Part shown: one piece after another, positions 1 to 8,676 of the stretch
Layout: each line of letters starts with the position of its first letter
How positions within the stretch are numbered: the stretch's first letter is position 1
NCBI GenBank assembly: GCA_963836015.1
Contig: CAWIIF010000003.1
Location: forward strand, 1 to 64,000
Direction of reading: 5' to 3'
Length of the DNA stretch: 64,000 nucleotides
DNA from: CAWCDJ01 sp963836015
Lineage (GTDB): Bacteria > Acidobacteriota > Terriglobia > Bryobacterales > Bryobacteraceae
Made by a program: the position numbers and the translations under genes
Notes under the pieces: generated by a model
The model's database searches: none
Told to the model about the DNA's origin: nothing
The model's input: only the letters and a program-made list of their open reading frames with translations

Positions 1-76
1 TGGTGGACCTGGTGAGATTCGAACTCACGACCTCTTCCATGCCATGGAAGCGCGCTCCCAACTGCGCCACAGGCCC
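1..76 (-). tRNA. tRNA-Ala (anticodon GGC)
   Basis: Read on the minus strand the segment folds as a 76-nt cloverleaf: seven-pair acceptor stem beginning GGGCCTG, TTCGAATC T-loop, anticodon stem CTTCC/GGAAG with loop ATGGCAT (anticodon GGC), and an encoded CCA end. It reads GCC alanine codons. It lies at the very left edge of the window but appears complete. Confidence 0.96.
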
Positions 77-93
77 GTCCGGCGTGGACTTTC

Positions 94-99
94 AATATA
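94..99 (-). promoter_or_regulatory. probable -10 of tRNA-Ala promoter
   Basis: The minus strand reads TATATT here, 17 nt downstream of a weak -35-like TTCGAA. A start point would fall about 10 nt upstream of the tRNA. The -10 match is good and the -35 is poor. Confidence 0.4.
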
Positions 100-124
100 C
101 CACAGCCGGGCGGACGTTCGAAAA

Positions 125-155
125 TTGACAGGCTGGTTTCCGCGCTGCCTACAAT
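125..155 (+). promoter_or_regulatory. promoter of LolA-like lipoprotein operon
   Basis: A perfect -35 TTGACA (125-130) and a -10 TACAAT (150-155) are separated by 19 nt. Transcription would start about at the second of two tandem ATG codons (162), with no room for a ribosome binding site. This is why I place the start of the downstream gene at 162 and suspect a leaderless mRNA. Confidence 0.55.
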
Positions 156-161
156 GAAATG

Positions 162-1067
162 ATGCCCCTGCGCCGCGTTTCGGCCGCCATATTCCTCATC
201 TGGCTGGCTACCTTCGGACTGACTTCCTGCTTCGTGCGGCGGCGCCTGATCGTGCGTCCGGGGGGCCACGGAGACGGTTCGCCCGCTCTCCTGGTCACCA
301 ACCGCGAAGCTCTGTCCGGGGTCATCCAGCGGGAATACGACGCCGTTCGGGACTTCAGCGCCACCGTCGACATGACCCCCGCCCTGGGCAGCACCGAGAA
401 GAACAAGGTCACCGAGTACAAGGACGTCCGGGGCTTCATCCTGTTTCGACGCCCGGAGGATATCCGCATCATCGGGTTGTACCCCGTGGTGCGCAACAAG
501 GCCTTCGACATGGTCTCGGTCGGCAATACATTCCGGCTCTACGTGCCGGCCCAGGACCGGTTCATCCAGGGGTCGAACGACCTCATCGAGCTCTCCAAGA
601 ACAAGATCGAGAACCTCCGGCCCGTGCACTTTCTCGAAGCCCTCATCGTGCGGCCGGTGGACCCCGCCAGCGACAAGGTGCTGATCGAAAATTTCACCGA
701 CGAAGATAACGCCTTCTACATCCTCCAGGTCATCCGCAACGTCGGGAGCGATCTGCGCCTCTCCCGCGCCATCTGGTTCAACCGGCTGAATCTCCAGATC
801 GCCCGCCAGTTGATCTTCGATGAAGACGGCAATATCCTGACCGACGCCCGTTACTCGGATTGGAGAGCCTACGACAACGTCCCGTTTCCGAAGCATATCG
901 AGATCAACCGGCCCAGGGACGAATATGGCGTGGTCATCGACGTCGTGAAGATGGACATCAACAAGGGCGTATCGGATGATAAGTTTGTGCTTGCCCAGCC
1001 GCCCGGCAGCAAGACGCACATTCTCGGGCAGCCGAATCCCGAGACCCTGCAAGGACCCCCTAAGTGA
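162..1067 (+). CDS. LolA-fold (DUF4292-like) lipoprotein
   Basis: 301-aa predicted lipoprotein. Residues 1-23 form a signal peptide ending in the lipobox L-T-S-C23, so the mature protein would be acylated at Cys23. The rest resembles outer-membrane lipoprotein carrier-type proteins (LolA-fold/DUF4292 class), with a conserved domain at about 55-270 and no catalytic motif. The next gene, an ABC permease, starts inside this gene's stop codon (GTGA overlap), and an ABC ATPase follows, so the three probably form one Lol/MacB-like unit that moves a hydrophobic substrate or lipoprotein. The family name rests on overall resemblance only. An in-frame ATG at 159 is the alternative start. Confidence 0.65.
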   Translation: MPLRRVSAAIFLIWLATFGLTSCFVRRRLIVRPGGHGDGSPALLVTNREALSGVIQREYDAVRDFSATVDMTPALGSTEKNKVTEYKDVRGFILFRRPEDIRIIGLYPVVRNKAFDMVSVGNTFRLYVPAQDRFIQGSNDLIELSKNKIENLRPVHFLEALIVRPVDPASDKVLIENFTDEDNAFYILQVIRNVGSDLRLSRAIWFNRLNLQIARQLIFDEDGNILTDARYSDWRAYDNVPFPKHIEINRPRDEYGVVIDVVKMDINKGVSDDKFVLAQPPGSKTHILGQPNPETLQGPPK

Positions 1068-2158
1068 CCGGAACCCTAGTCATCGAAAACCTGAAACACA
1101 AGCCGATGCGCAGCCTGCTTAGTATCCTGCTGATCGGCGTGCCCGTGACCTTGATCCTCACGCTGGTCGGCCTCAGCCACGGCATGATGGAGGATACCGC
1201 GCACCGTACGCGCGGCATCGGGGCCGACATCATCGTCCGGCCGCCCGGCTCCACGTTCCTCACGTTGAGCGGGGGCATCACCAGCAAGATGGTGGACTGG
1301 TTCGCCCGGCAGCCGCACGTCAAGATGGCCATGGGTGTGGTGAACCAGCCGGTCCAGAACGTCACGCTGGGAGCCACCGGCATCGACCTGGAAAAGTTCA
1401 ACGAAATGAGCGGAGGCTTCACCTACCTGCAGGGCAGGCCCTTCCAGGCCAAGAACGAAGTGCTCATCGACGAATGGTACGCCAACCAGAAGGGCGCCCA
1501 CGTGGGCAGCACCATCCAGATTCTGAATAAACCCTGGCGCGTGAGCGGCATCATCGGCAGCGGCAAGCTCGCGCGCATCGTGTTCCCGCTGGATGTCCTG
1601 CAGGAGCTCACCAGCAACGAGGGGAAGGTCAGCCAGATCTACCTGAAAATGGACGACCCGAAGAACATCAACGAGGTCGTGCACGCGTTGAAAGAGAAAC
1701 TCCCCGACTACTCCGTTTACTCGGCCGAAGAGCTGGTCTCCATGTACAATCCGAACAACATCCCGGCGCTGCGGGAGTTCACGTTCGTGATTATGGCCAT
1801 CGGCGTTTTGATCGGCTTTGCGGTGGTCTGTCTTTCGATGTACATGGCCGTCCTGCAGCGCACCCGCGAGATTGGAATTCTCAAGTCGCTGGGGTCGTCG
1901 AAGACTTTCATTCTGCGGATCATCCTGGTCGAGGCCGCCCTCCTGGGGGTCGGCGGCACGCTCCTCGGGATCCTCATGAGCTACGGAGCCCGCTGGCTGC
2001 TGGTGACGTTCGAGCCGGCCTCCTTCCAGATGGTCATCGTCCCCACCTGGTGGCCCATCTCGGGAGGCATCACGGTCGTCGGCGCCCTGCTCGGCGCGCT
2101 CTATCCCGGCCTGAGCGCCGCACGGCACGACCCCATCGAGGCCCTGGCGTATGAATAA
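1064..2158 (+). CDS. FtsX/MacB-type ABC transporter permease
   Basis: 364-aa inner-membrane permease with the MacB/LolCE topology: one TM helix at about 13-35, an extracytoplasmic (MacB_PCD-like) domain at about 40-235, then three C-terminal TM helices of the FtsX family (about 238-262, 282-308, 332-355). The cytoplasmic loop carries the typical R-T-R-E-I-G-I-L-K-S-L-G coupling motif. It starts at GTG, overlapping the lipoprotein stop by 4 nt, and its end overlaps the ATPase start by 8 nt, so the operon is translationally coupled. Substrate unknown; the lipoprotein partner favours lipoprotein or lipid handling over drug efflux. Confidence 0.85.
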   Translation: MTGTLVIENLKHKPMRSLLSILLIGVPVTLILTLVGLSHGMMEDTAHRTRGIGADIIVRPPGSTFLTLSGGITSKMVDWFARQPHVKMAMGVVNQPVQNVTLGATGIDLEKFNEMSGGFTYLQGRPFQAKNEVLIDEWYANQKGAHVGSTIQILNKPWRVSGIIGSGKLARIVFPLDVLQELTSNEGKVSQIYLKMDDPKNINEVVHALKEKLPDYSVYSAEELVSMYNPNNIPALREFTFVIMAIGVLIGFAVVCLSMYMAVLQRTREIGILKSLGSSKTFILRIILVEAALLGVGGTLLGILMSYGARWLLVTFEPASFQMVIVPTWWPISGGITVVGALLGALYPGLSAARHDPIEALAYE

Positions 2159-2825
2159 CGGCTTCATCATCGAGACCCGCCAGCTGCAGAAGATCTACCG
2201 GGTCGGGAAGGTGGATGTTCCGGCGTTGCGCGGCGTCGATCTGTGCGTCAAGCCCGGCGAGTTTCTCTCCATCGTGGGCCCCTCCGGGTCGGGCAAGTCC
2301 ACTCTCTTCCACATCATCGGCGCGCTCACCCCTCCCACCTCGGGACAGGTGACCGTGGCCGGCCAGGATCTTGCCCGCATGACCGATTCCGGCCGCACCA
2401 GCCTGCGCCGGCGGACGGTCGGCTTCGTCTTCCAGAAGTTCAACCTGCTGCCCAACCTGACCGCGCGCGACAACATCGCGGTGGCCCGTTTCATCGCCGG
2501 CATGGACCAGAAGCCGGACCCCGCGTTCGAGGAGGTTCTGCGCGCGCTCGGAATCGCCAACCGCCTGGACCACAAGCCCAGCGCCCTCTCCGGCGGCGAG
2601 CAGCAGCGCATCGCCATCGCGCGCGCCATCGTAAATCATCCGGCGATTTTGCTGGCCGATGAGCCCACCGGCAACCTGGACACCGAGAACTCCCGGGCCG
2701 TGCTGGACATTCTGCGCGACCTGAACCAGCGCCTCGGCCAGACCATCCTCATGATCACTCACAATCCTGAGGCAGCAGCCTTCGGACATCAGATCATTCA
2801 CATGCGGGACGGCCGGATAGTGTAA
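2151..2825 (+). CDS. LolD/MacB-type ABC transporter ATP-binding protein
   Basis: 224-aa ABC ATPase. The Walker A motif GPSGSGKST lies near residue 43, the Q-loop in VFQKFNLLPN, the signature LSGGEQQR near 143, Walker B ILLADEPTGNLD near 163, and the H-loop in MITHNPE. Sequence and length match the LolD/MacB/FtsE class that drives FtsX-type permeases. It is the last gene of the three-gene unit starting at 162 and converges with the glycosyltransferase 12 nt further on. Confidence 0.9.
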   Translation: MNNGFIIETRQLQKIYRVGKVDVPALRGVDLCVKPGEFLSIVGPSGSGKSTLFHIIGALTPPTSGQVTVAGQDLARMTDSGRTSLRRRTVGFVFQKFNLLPNLTARDNIAVARFIAGMDQKPDPAFEEVLRALGIANRLDHKPSALSGGEQQRIAIARAIVNHPAILLADEPTGNLDTENSRAVLDILRDLNQRLGQTILMITHNPEAAAFGHQIIHMRDGRIV

Positions 2826-2837
2826 GGGCGGTGCGCG

Positions 2838-4451
2838 CTATCCCTGGCGAGCGGCGCTGAGGGCCATCTTCTGCTGTTTGAGCCACTGCAGGCGGCCTTG
2901 CTGCTCCTGGTAAAGCGTGCCGAAACCGGTCCACCAGTAGCCGAATACGAATAGCGCCAGGAACGGAATCGCGAAAAAATTATAAGTCTGGACGGCGAAT
3001 ACGATCATCGCCAGAAAGTAGCCGCCGCAAAGAATCTCCACGTACGGGAGCCAGCCGCTGCGGCGCCGGTACTTCTTGACTTCCAGGTTGACCGGGCGAT
3101 CGCCGATCGCATACTTCGGGGTGCGCGCAAAACTGGTCTGGACGCCGAAGACCGCTTCCAGCACCGCCCGCGTGTTGATGATGGTGAGGCCCACGCCCAC
3201 GGCCATCAACATCGGCAGCAGCAGGATCGAGCGCTTCCAATGCTTCGGATACAACTCACGTTGCGCCACGACGTAGAACAGCGAGATCGACCAGAATGAT
3301 GCCACGATCAGCGGCAGGTCGATAAATACCATCTGCCACACGCCCATGTAGAAGCGGACGATCATCACCGGCAGCATCAGCGCCGACACCACGATCATCA
3401 GCGGATAAGAGAAGTTCGGCGTGAGGTGCAGGAACGCTTCCGCCTTGACGCGTTTCGGGATGTCCGCCCTGAGGATGGCGGGCAGAAGCTTCTTCGCCAC
3501 CTGGGTAAGGCCCTTCGCCCAGCGCGACTGCTGCACCTGGAATCCGTGCATCTCCACCGGCAGCTCCGACGGGCAGTCCAGGCCCGGCAGGTAAACGAAG
3601 CGCCAGCCCTTGAGCTGCGCCCGGTAGCTGAGGTCGGAATCCTCGGTAAGCGTGTCGTGCTGCCAGCCGCCGGCGTCCGCGATCATGCTCTTGCGGAGAA
3701 TCCCCGCCGTGCCGTTGAAGTTGAAGAAGTAGCCCGCGCGCGAACGTGCCCCGTGCTCCAGGATGAAGTGCCCGTCGAGCAGCATGGCCTCCACTTCCGT
3801 GAGGAAGTTGTAGTCGCGGTTCAGGTAGCTCCACCGTGTTTGCACAACGCCTACCTTTGCGTCGGCAAAGAAGTGGACGGTGCGCAGCAGAAAGTCAGGG
3901 GGCGGGCAGAAATCCGCGTCGAACACCGCGACGAACTCGCCGGTGGCAGTTTCCAATCCTGCCTGCAGAGCGCCGGCCTTGAACCCATGGCGGTTCGGAC
4001 GGTGGTGATACTCGATCGGGTACCCCATGTTCCGGTACCGCTCGACCAGCGCCTCCGCGAAAGGAGCAGTATCGTCAGTCGAATCGTCCAGCACCTGGAT
4101 CTGGAGCAGCTCCTTCGGATAGTCGATTTTGACCGTCTCCTCCACCAGCCGCTCCACGACATACCGCTCGTTATAAAGAGGAAGCTGGATGGTCACCGGC
4201 GGTAGCTGCTCGAAACGCTTCGGGGGCTCCGACACGGCCTTCTTGCGATGCTTGAAATAAGTGCGGATGATATCGTAGCGATGAATGCCGTAAACGGAGA
4301 GAATCACCAGCACCGTAAAATACGGCACCAACATGGCCCAGTCGAACCACCCCAGTTGGTGAATGCCGGCGAAGCTGTCGTCGAACATGCTGTGGACGAG
4401 GCGGTCGGCGGCCGATCGGGCGAAGAGCAGCGCAGGTAGAGGAGCGAACAT
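2838..4451 (-). CDS. membrane-bound family 2 glycosyltransferase (cellulose synthase-like)
   Basis: 537-aa processive-type GT2. A TM segment lies at about 36-58. The catalytic domain contains DDSTDDT near residue 122, the DAD metal-binding motif, TEDSDLSYR, and QQSRWAKG (the QxxRW signature of polymer-forming enzymes). Further TM helices lie at about 350-400, 410-435 and 475-520. Length and order fit glucomannan/beta-glucan synthase-like enzymes that polymerise and extrude a polysaccharide. No PilZ domain or BcsB-like partner is adjacent. The upstream gap (4452-4582) carries no clear ribosome binding site. The sugar donor cannot be read from the sequence. Confidence 0.85.
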   Translation of the reverse strand: MFAPLPALLFARSAADRLVHSMFDDSFAGIHQLGWFDWAMLVPYFTVLVILSVYGIHRYDIIRTYFKHRKKAVSEPPKRFEQLPPVTIQLPLYNERYVVERLVEETVKIDYPKELLQIQVLDDSTDDTAPFAEALVERYRNMGYPIEYHHRPNRHGFKAGALQAGLETATGEFVAVFDADFCPPPDFLLRTVHFFADAKVGVVQTRWSYLNRDYNFLTEVEAMLLDGHFILEHGARSRAGYFFNFNGTAGILRKSMIADAGGWQHDTLTEDSDLSYRAQLKGWRFVYLPGLDCPSELPVEMHGFQVQQSRWAKGLTQVAKKLLPAILRADIPKRVKAEAFLHLTPNFSYPLMIVVSALMLPVMIVRFYMGVWQMVFIDLPLIVASFWSISLFYVVAQRELYPKHWKRSILLLPMLMAVGVGLTIINTRAVLEAVFGVQTSFARTPKYAIGDRPVNLEVKKYRRRSGWLPYVEILCGGYFLAMIVFAVQTYNFFAIPFLALFVFGYWWTGFGTLYQEQQGRLQWLKQQKMALSAARQG

Positions 4452-4569
4452 AAGTAACGGGTCCCGGACTTCCCTTGCAAACCGAATGCCGGGGGCTTGC
4501 TTGCTGCAAGCTTATATTACCAAATCCGATACTAAAGGTGCGGAAGTCCACTTTTCCGAACCACTCAGA

Positions 4570-4596
4570 GAGCCGCGACCCGTTAGGGAGCGGGCC
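4570..4596. repeat. dispersed imperfect-palindrome repeat, copy 1
   Basis: The segment starting GAGCCGCGACCCGTTAGGGA and ending GCGGGCC matches a second copy at 11547-11575 almost base for base. It overlaps the stop codon and last codons of the DUF3052-like gene and lies in the same orientation relative to the upstream gene as the other copy. Confidence 0.6.
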
Positions 4597-5200
4597 GTCT
4601 TCGGAGCGCCACCGGAATCACGAACCGCAGCGCCGTGTGCGTCTTCGAAAAGCCCGCGACCTTCGTATCTTTCAACCCCGCCGCGCGCCCGGCCTCAATC
4701 ACTTCGATTTCGCGGATCGTCTGGACGCCCTTGGGGTATACCACCCACAGCGCGCCGTCTGGCTGGAGACCCGCCGCGAGTTTCGACAGTTTCGCGAGAT
4801 CCGCCGTGCGCTCCGCTGCGAAAAAGACGAGATCGGCAGCCGCGCGCGCACCCGCCTCGACCACCTTGCCGTTCCGCAGCTCCTCCGCGAAACCCTCCTC
4901 GAAGGTTCCCGCCAGCCGGACCGCGGCGCCCGGCTTCACGCCGAGCTTCTGCGCGCGCGATGGCGGGTTGAGGATCTTTCGCGCCCAAGTCGCGGCGGCG
5001 TTTCCCAGCACCAGCTCCGCCTCGCCGCCGGCGAATTCCAGCCGCAGGACACCCTCGGCCGCGGACGCCGCCGTGACATCCTTCAGCAGGATCTTCAGGC
5101 GATCTTCGCCCCGGAACAGGACATAGTCTGTTTCCAGGTACGCCCTGCCTGCCTGCATCCGCCCGTCCCGGCGCAGGGTACATTCGGCTTCCTGCCCCAT
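4583..5200 (-). CDS. DUF3052-like conserved protein
   Basis: 205-aa soluble protein. The C-terminal half (about 85-190) has the look of the DUF3052 family: a glycine-rich stretch starting KLGVKPG, then a region on phosphoacceptor-like folding with DLVFFAAERT and LWVVYPKGVQ, and a final hydrophobic strand. The function of that family is unknown. The N-terminal ~75 residues form a separate beta-rich segment. It lies 2 nt downstream of the SRPBCC gene and is probably cotranscribed with it. The last codons run into a dispersed repeat, which may have altered the C-terminus. Confidence 0.6.
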   Translation of the reverse strand: MGQEAECTLRRDGRMQAGRAYLETDYVLFRGEDRLKILLKDVTAASAAEGVLRLEFAGGEAELVLGNAAATWARKILNPPSRAQKLGVKPGAAVRLAGTFEEGFAEELRNGKVVEAGARAAADLVFFAAERTADLAKLSKLAAGLQPDGALWVVYPKGVQTIREIEVIEAGRAAGLKDTKVAGFSKTHTALRFVIPVALRRRPAP

Positions 5201-5202
5201 GC

Positions 5203-5718
5203 CTACGCCTCGATCCGTACCGCCTCGCCGAACTTGGCGGCCAAGTCCTGCAGGTAGGTTTCGATACTGGCTGTGTAGCCGAAGAAGAAGCGCGCCATGA
5301 AACGGAAGATCACGTTATGGATCACACCGTCCTCGCGGATACGCAATTCGGATCCACCCCCGGCTACCGGCTCGATATCGAAGCTCCAGGTGCCGCCGAA
5401 GGGCAGGCCCTGGTCCGCGATGCGCACCGCCAGCCGCGACGGGAAGCGGTCTTCCACCAGCTCGAAGGTGACCTTGTGCCGGTGCGTGTCTTCCTCCCAC
5501 CAGCGCCGCCGGCCCTTCTCGTCAGCCAGCACGCCGAAGCTCTTTACGCCTGTGCGCCAGTCCGGCGGGCCGGCCAGCACCGCGTAAAGCGCTTCCGGCG
5601 ACACCCGATACCGCGCCTTGCGGGTGGACGAATGCTCGCGCGGCAGCATGGCCCCAGCCAGCGCGACCAGGCCCGCCAGGCCCGCCAGCCCTACGGCGAT
5701 CCACACCACCCACATCAT
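5203..5718 (-). CDS. SRPBCC (START/polyketide cyclase-like) family protein
   Basis: 171-aa protein with an N-terminal TM anchor at about 3-25, followed by a domain with the SRPBCC helix-grip pattern: a YRVSPEALYAVL entry strand, a W-R-T-G-V segment, and the closing helix with ETYLQDLAAKFGE. Members bind small hydrophobic ligands, and many are of unknown role. It sits between the acetyl-CoA synthetase (6 nt upstream) and the DUF3052-like gene in a tight leftward run. The ligand is unknown. Confidence 0.75.
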   Translation of the reverse strand: MMWVVWIAVGLAGLAGLVALAGAMLPREHSSTRKARYRVSPEALYAVLAGPPDWRTGVKSFGVLADEKGRRRWWEEDTHRHKVTFELVEDRFPSRLAVRIADQGLPFGGTWSFDIEPVAGGGSELRIREDGVIHNVIFRFMARFFFGYTASIETYLQDLAAKFGEAVRIEA

Positions 5719-5724
5719 GTTGAC

Positions 5725-7656
5725 TCAGTCCTCGTCGTGCTGCGCGGCCAGGCGCGTCACCACGGAAAGGTCTTCCAGCGTGGTCACGTCTCCGGTCACG
5801 GAATTCGAGGTGACGATCTCCCGCAGGAGCCTCCGCATGATTTTGCCGCTGCGGGTCTTCGGCAGGGCGTCGGTAAAGCGGATCTGCTCCGGCTTGGCGA
5901 AGCTGCCGATCTCGTGCGCCACCCACTTGCGCAGCTCCTCCGCCAGCTCCTCGTGGTTCCAGTTGCCCTTCTTCAAAGTGACGAAACAGGCCACGGCCTG
6001 GCCGGTGATCTCGTGCGGCTTGCCCACCACCGCCGCCTCGGCCACCGCCGGGTGCCGCACCAGGGCCGATTCCAGCTCCATCGTGCTCAGGCGGTGGCCG
6101 CTGACGTTCATCACGTCGTCCACGCGCCCCAGAATCCAGAAGTAGCCGTCCTCGTCGCATCGCGCCGCGTCGCCTGTCATGTAGACGCCGTCGATCTTCT
6201 CCCAGTACTGCTGGCGATAACGGTCCGGGTCGTGCCACAGCGTGCGCGCCATGCTCGGCCAGGGACGTTTGATGATCAGGAAGCCCTCGCGGTTCGGCCC
6301 TACCGGCTTGCCCTCCAGGTCCACCGTCTCCGCCAGCACGCCCGGCATCGGCAGCGAGCCCGACCCGGGCTTCAGCGCCACCGCACCCGGCATCGGCGCG
6401 ATCATGATGGCGCCCGTTTCGGTCTGCCACCAGGTGTCCACGATCGGGCAGCGCTCCTTGCCGATCACGCGGTGATACCAGTCCCAGGCCGCCGGATTGA
6501 TCGGCTCGCCCACCGAGCCGAGCAGCCGCAGGCTCGACATGTCGTGGCCGTCGGGCCAGGTATCGCCCTGCCGCACGAACGCGCGGATCGCCGTGGGCGA
6601 CGTATAAAAGATGTTGACCCGGTACTTCTCGATGAGCCGCCAGAAACGGTCGGGCTGCGGATAGTCCGGAGCGCCTTCGTACATCATGGTGGTCGCGCCC
6701 GCCGAGAGCGGCCCGTAAACGATGTAGCTATGCCCGGTCACCCAGCCGATATCCGCCGTACACCAGTAGGTGTCCTCGTCCTTCAAATCGAAGACCCATT
6801 TCATGGTCATGTGGGCCTGCAGCAGGTAGCCGGCGGTGGTGTGAACAATGCCCTTCGGCTTGCCGGTCGTGCCCGACGTATACAGCACGTAGAGCGGATG
6901 CTCGCTATCGAGTTCCTCGGCCGGGCATTGTTCGCTTACGCCGTCCTCCAGGTTGTGCCACCAGTGGTCGCGGCCTTCGTGCATCTGGACATTGCCGCCC
7001 GTGCGCCGGTGGACGATCACATCGCGAACGCTCGGGCAGTCGTCGAGCGCCTCATCCACCGCGTCCTTGAGCCGGACCTCTTTGCCGCGCCGCCACGCTC
7101 CGTCGGCCGTGATCACCACCTTCGCTTCCAGGTCCTGTATGCGCGCCTTGAGGGCCTCCGCGGAGAACCCGCCGAACACCACGCTGTGGGTGATGCCCAG
7201 CCGCGCGCAGGCCAGCAGTGCCACCGGCAGTTCCGGCACCATGCCCATATAAATGATGGCGCGATCGCCCGACTGCAGGCCGCGGCCCTTCAGCACATTG
7301 GCAAACCGGCAAACCAGCCGGTGCAGTTCCTGGTAGGAAATGAGGCGCTGGTCGCCCGGCTCCCCTTCCCACAGGATGGCGACTTTGTTTTTCCGATGCG
7401 TCTGCAGGTGGCGGTCGATGCAGTTATAAGAGACGTTGGTCTTTCCCCCGACGAACCACTTGGCGAAGGGAGGGTGCCACTCGAAAACGTGGCTCCATTT
7501 CTTGAACCAGAACAGCTCTTTCTCCGCCAGCTCTCCCCAGAATTCCTCGGGCCGTTCGGCGGCCCTTTGGTACAGCTCGTGGTAGCCGTCCATCCCCTGC
7601 ACATGGGCGTTCGCGGCGAACTCCGGACTGGGCGGATAAACCTTCACATCGGCCAT
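5725..7656 (-). CDS. acs: acetate--CoA ligase (acetyl-CoA synthetase)
   Basis: 643-aa AMP-forming synthetase that activates acetate to acetyl-CoA through acetyl-AMP. The N-terminal ACAS domain includes FAKWFVGGKTNVSYNCIDRH. The P-loop YTSGTTGKPKG lies near 262 and a W-W-Q-T-E-T-G active-site segment near 413. The C-terminal catalytic lysine sits in KTRSGKIMRR near 608. Length is normal for Acs (about 650 aa). Gene order suggests cotranscription with the downstream SRPBCC and DUF3052-like genes. The conserved lysine could be acetylated as in other Acs proteins; that is family knowledge. Confidence 0.95.
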   Translation of the reverse strand: MADVKVYPPSPEFAANAHVQGMDGYHELYQRAAERPEEFWGELAEKELFWFKKWSHVFEWHPPFAKWFVGGKTNVSYNCIDRHLQTHRKNKVAILWEGEPGDQRLISYQELHRLVCRFANVLKGRGLQSGDRAIIYMGMVPELPVALLACARLGITHSVVFGGFSAEALKARIQDLEAKVVITADGAWRRGKEVRLKDAVDEALDDCPSVRDVIVHRRTGGNVQMHEGRDHWWHNLEDGVSEQCPAEELDSEHPLYVLYTSGTTGKPKGIVHTTAGYLLQAHMTMKWVFDLKDEDTYWCTADIGWVTGHSYIVYGPLSAGATTMMYEGAPDYPQPDRFWRLIEKYRVNIFYTSPTAIRAFVRQGDTWPDGHDMSSLRLLGSVGEPINPAAWDWYHRVIGKERCPIVDTWWQTETGAIMIAPMPGAVALKPGSGSLPMPGVLAETVDLEGKPVGPNREGFLIIKRPWPSMARTLWHDPDRYRQQYWEKIDGVYMTGDAARCDEDGYFWILGRVDDVMNVSGHRLSTMELESALVRHPAVAEAAVVGKPHEITGQAVACFVTLKKGNWNHEELAEELRKWVAHEIGSFAKPEQIRFTDALPKTRSGKIMRRLLREIVTSNSVTGDVTTLEDLSVVTRLAAQHDED

Positions 7657-7668
7657 GTGTGAATCTTA

Positions 7669-8676
7669 TCAGAAGCAAATCACGGCCCGGCCCGGAACCT
7701 CGCCGCGCTTCATGGATTCCAGAATGGCGGGCGTTTCGTCGAGCGCGTGCGTGTGGACATGCGGGCGCAGCGCCTTCGTGCGCGCCAGGCGGAAGACATC
7801 CTCCAGGTCCTGCCGGGCGCCCAGGTAGCTCCCCCGCAGGGTGATTCCTTTGAGGATGGTGTCCACCAGCGGCAGTTCGTACTGGCTGACCGAGATCCCC
7901 ACCAGCACCAGCGTGCCGTTCCGTTTGAGCGACCGGAACGCCGGCAGCACCGCCGCCGCGGAGCCCGTGAACACGACGGCCGCGTCCACCCCGCCCCACT
8001 CCTTTTGCATGGTGCGCGCCGCCGTGGCGGACGGCTCGGCCAGGTCGGCCCCCGCGGCGCGCGCCATCTCGACCTTCTCTTCGGACACATCCGCCACCGC
8101 GATCTGCAGCCCTTCGATCCGCGCCATCTGCAGCGCCAGGTGGCCCAGCCCGCCGAACCCGAACAGCGCCAGCGTCTGGCCGCGGGCGAGTCCGGCCTGC
8201 CGCAGGGCTCCATAAGCCGTCCATCCCGCGCAGCACAGCGGAGCCGCCTCGGCCGCCGGAAGGTCTTCCGGCACGCGCACCAGCGCCGCCGCCGGCGCGA
8301 TGGCGAAACCGGCCAGCGCGCCCTGGATGCTGTAACCGAAGTTGGTCTGCTTGGGGCAGTACCGCTCCCGTCCCGAAGTGCACCACTCGCAAGTCCCGCA
8401 GGTAGTCCCCAGAAAGGTGATGCCGGCCCGCTCGCCCGCCGTCCAGGACGTGACCCCCGCGCCCGCCGCTTCGACCCGTCCGATGCCCTCGTGTCCCAGC
8501 GTCAGAGGCACCAGGGGAGGCTTTTCCAGTCCCGAGACGAATAGGTCGGAGTGGCACACGCCGCAAGCTTCCATCCGCAGCAGCACCTCTCCCGGCCCCG
8601 GCTCGCCGAGGTGGATCGACTGCACCTCGACCGCACCCCGCGGTTCGGAAAGGATCGCGGCTTTCGTGTTCCTCAT
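7669..8676 (-). CDS. zinc-dependent alcohol dehydrogenase
   Basis: 335-aa medium-chain dehydrogenase. Catalytic zinc ligands lie in CGVCHSD and GHEGIG near residues 37-62. The structural zinc cysteines are in CGTCEWCTSGRERYC near 90. The Rossmann glycine motif is GFGGLGHLALQMA near 173. This pattern is typical of AdhP/AdhA-type NAD-dependent alcohol dehydrogenases. The start codon overlaps the end of the MBL-fold hydrolase gene, and acs lies 12 nt downstream, so an ethanol/acetaldehyde-to-acetyl-CoA route is plausible, although no aldehyde dehydrogenase is adjacent. Confidence 0.9.
   Translation of the reverse strand: MRNTKAAILSEPRGAVEVQSIHLGEPGPGEVLLRMEACGVCHSDLFVSGLEKPPLVPLTLGHEGIGRVEAAGAGVTSWTAGERAGITFLGTTCGTCEWCTSGRERYCPKQTNFGYSIQGALAGFAIAPAAALVRVPEDLPAAEAAPLCCAGWTAYGALRQAGLARGQTLALFGFGGLGHLALQMARIEGLQIAVADVSEEKVEMARAAGADLAEPSATAARTMQKEWGGVDAAVVFTGSAAAVLPAFRSLKRNGTLVLVGISVSQYELPLVDTILKGITLRGSYLGARQDLEDVFRLARTKALRPHVHTHALDETPAILESMKRGEVPGRAVICF

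Noticed and set aside
5317..7662. 781-codon plus-strand open frame
   Set aside because: It is exactly antisense to acs. High-GC codon bias produces such frames, and the translation is Arg/His/Gly-rich with no domain.
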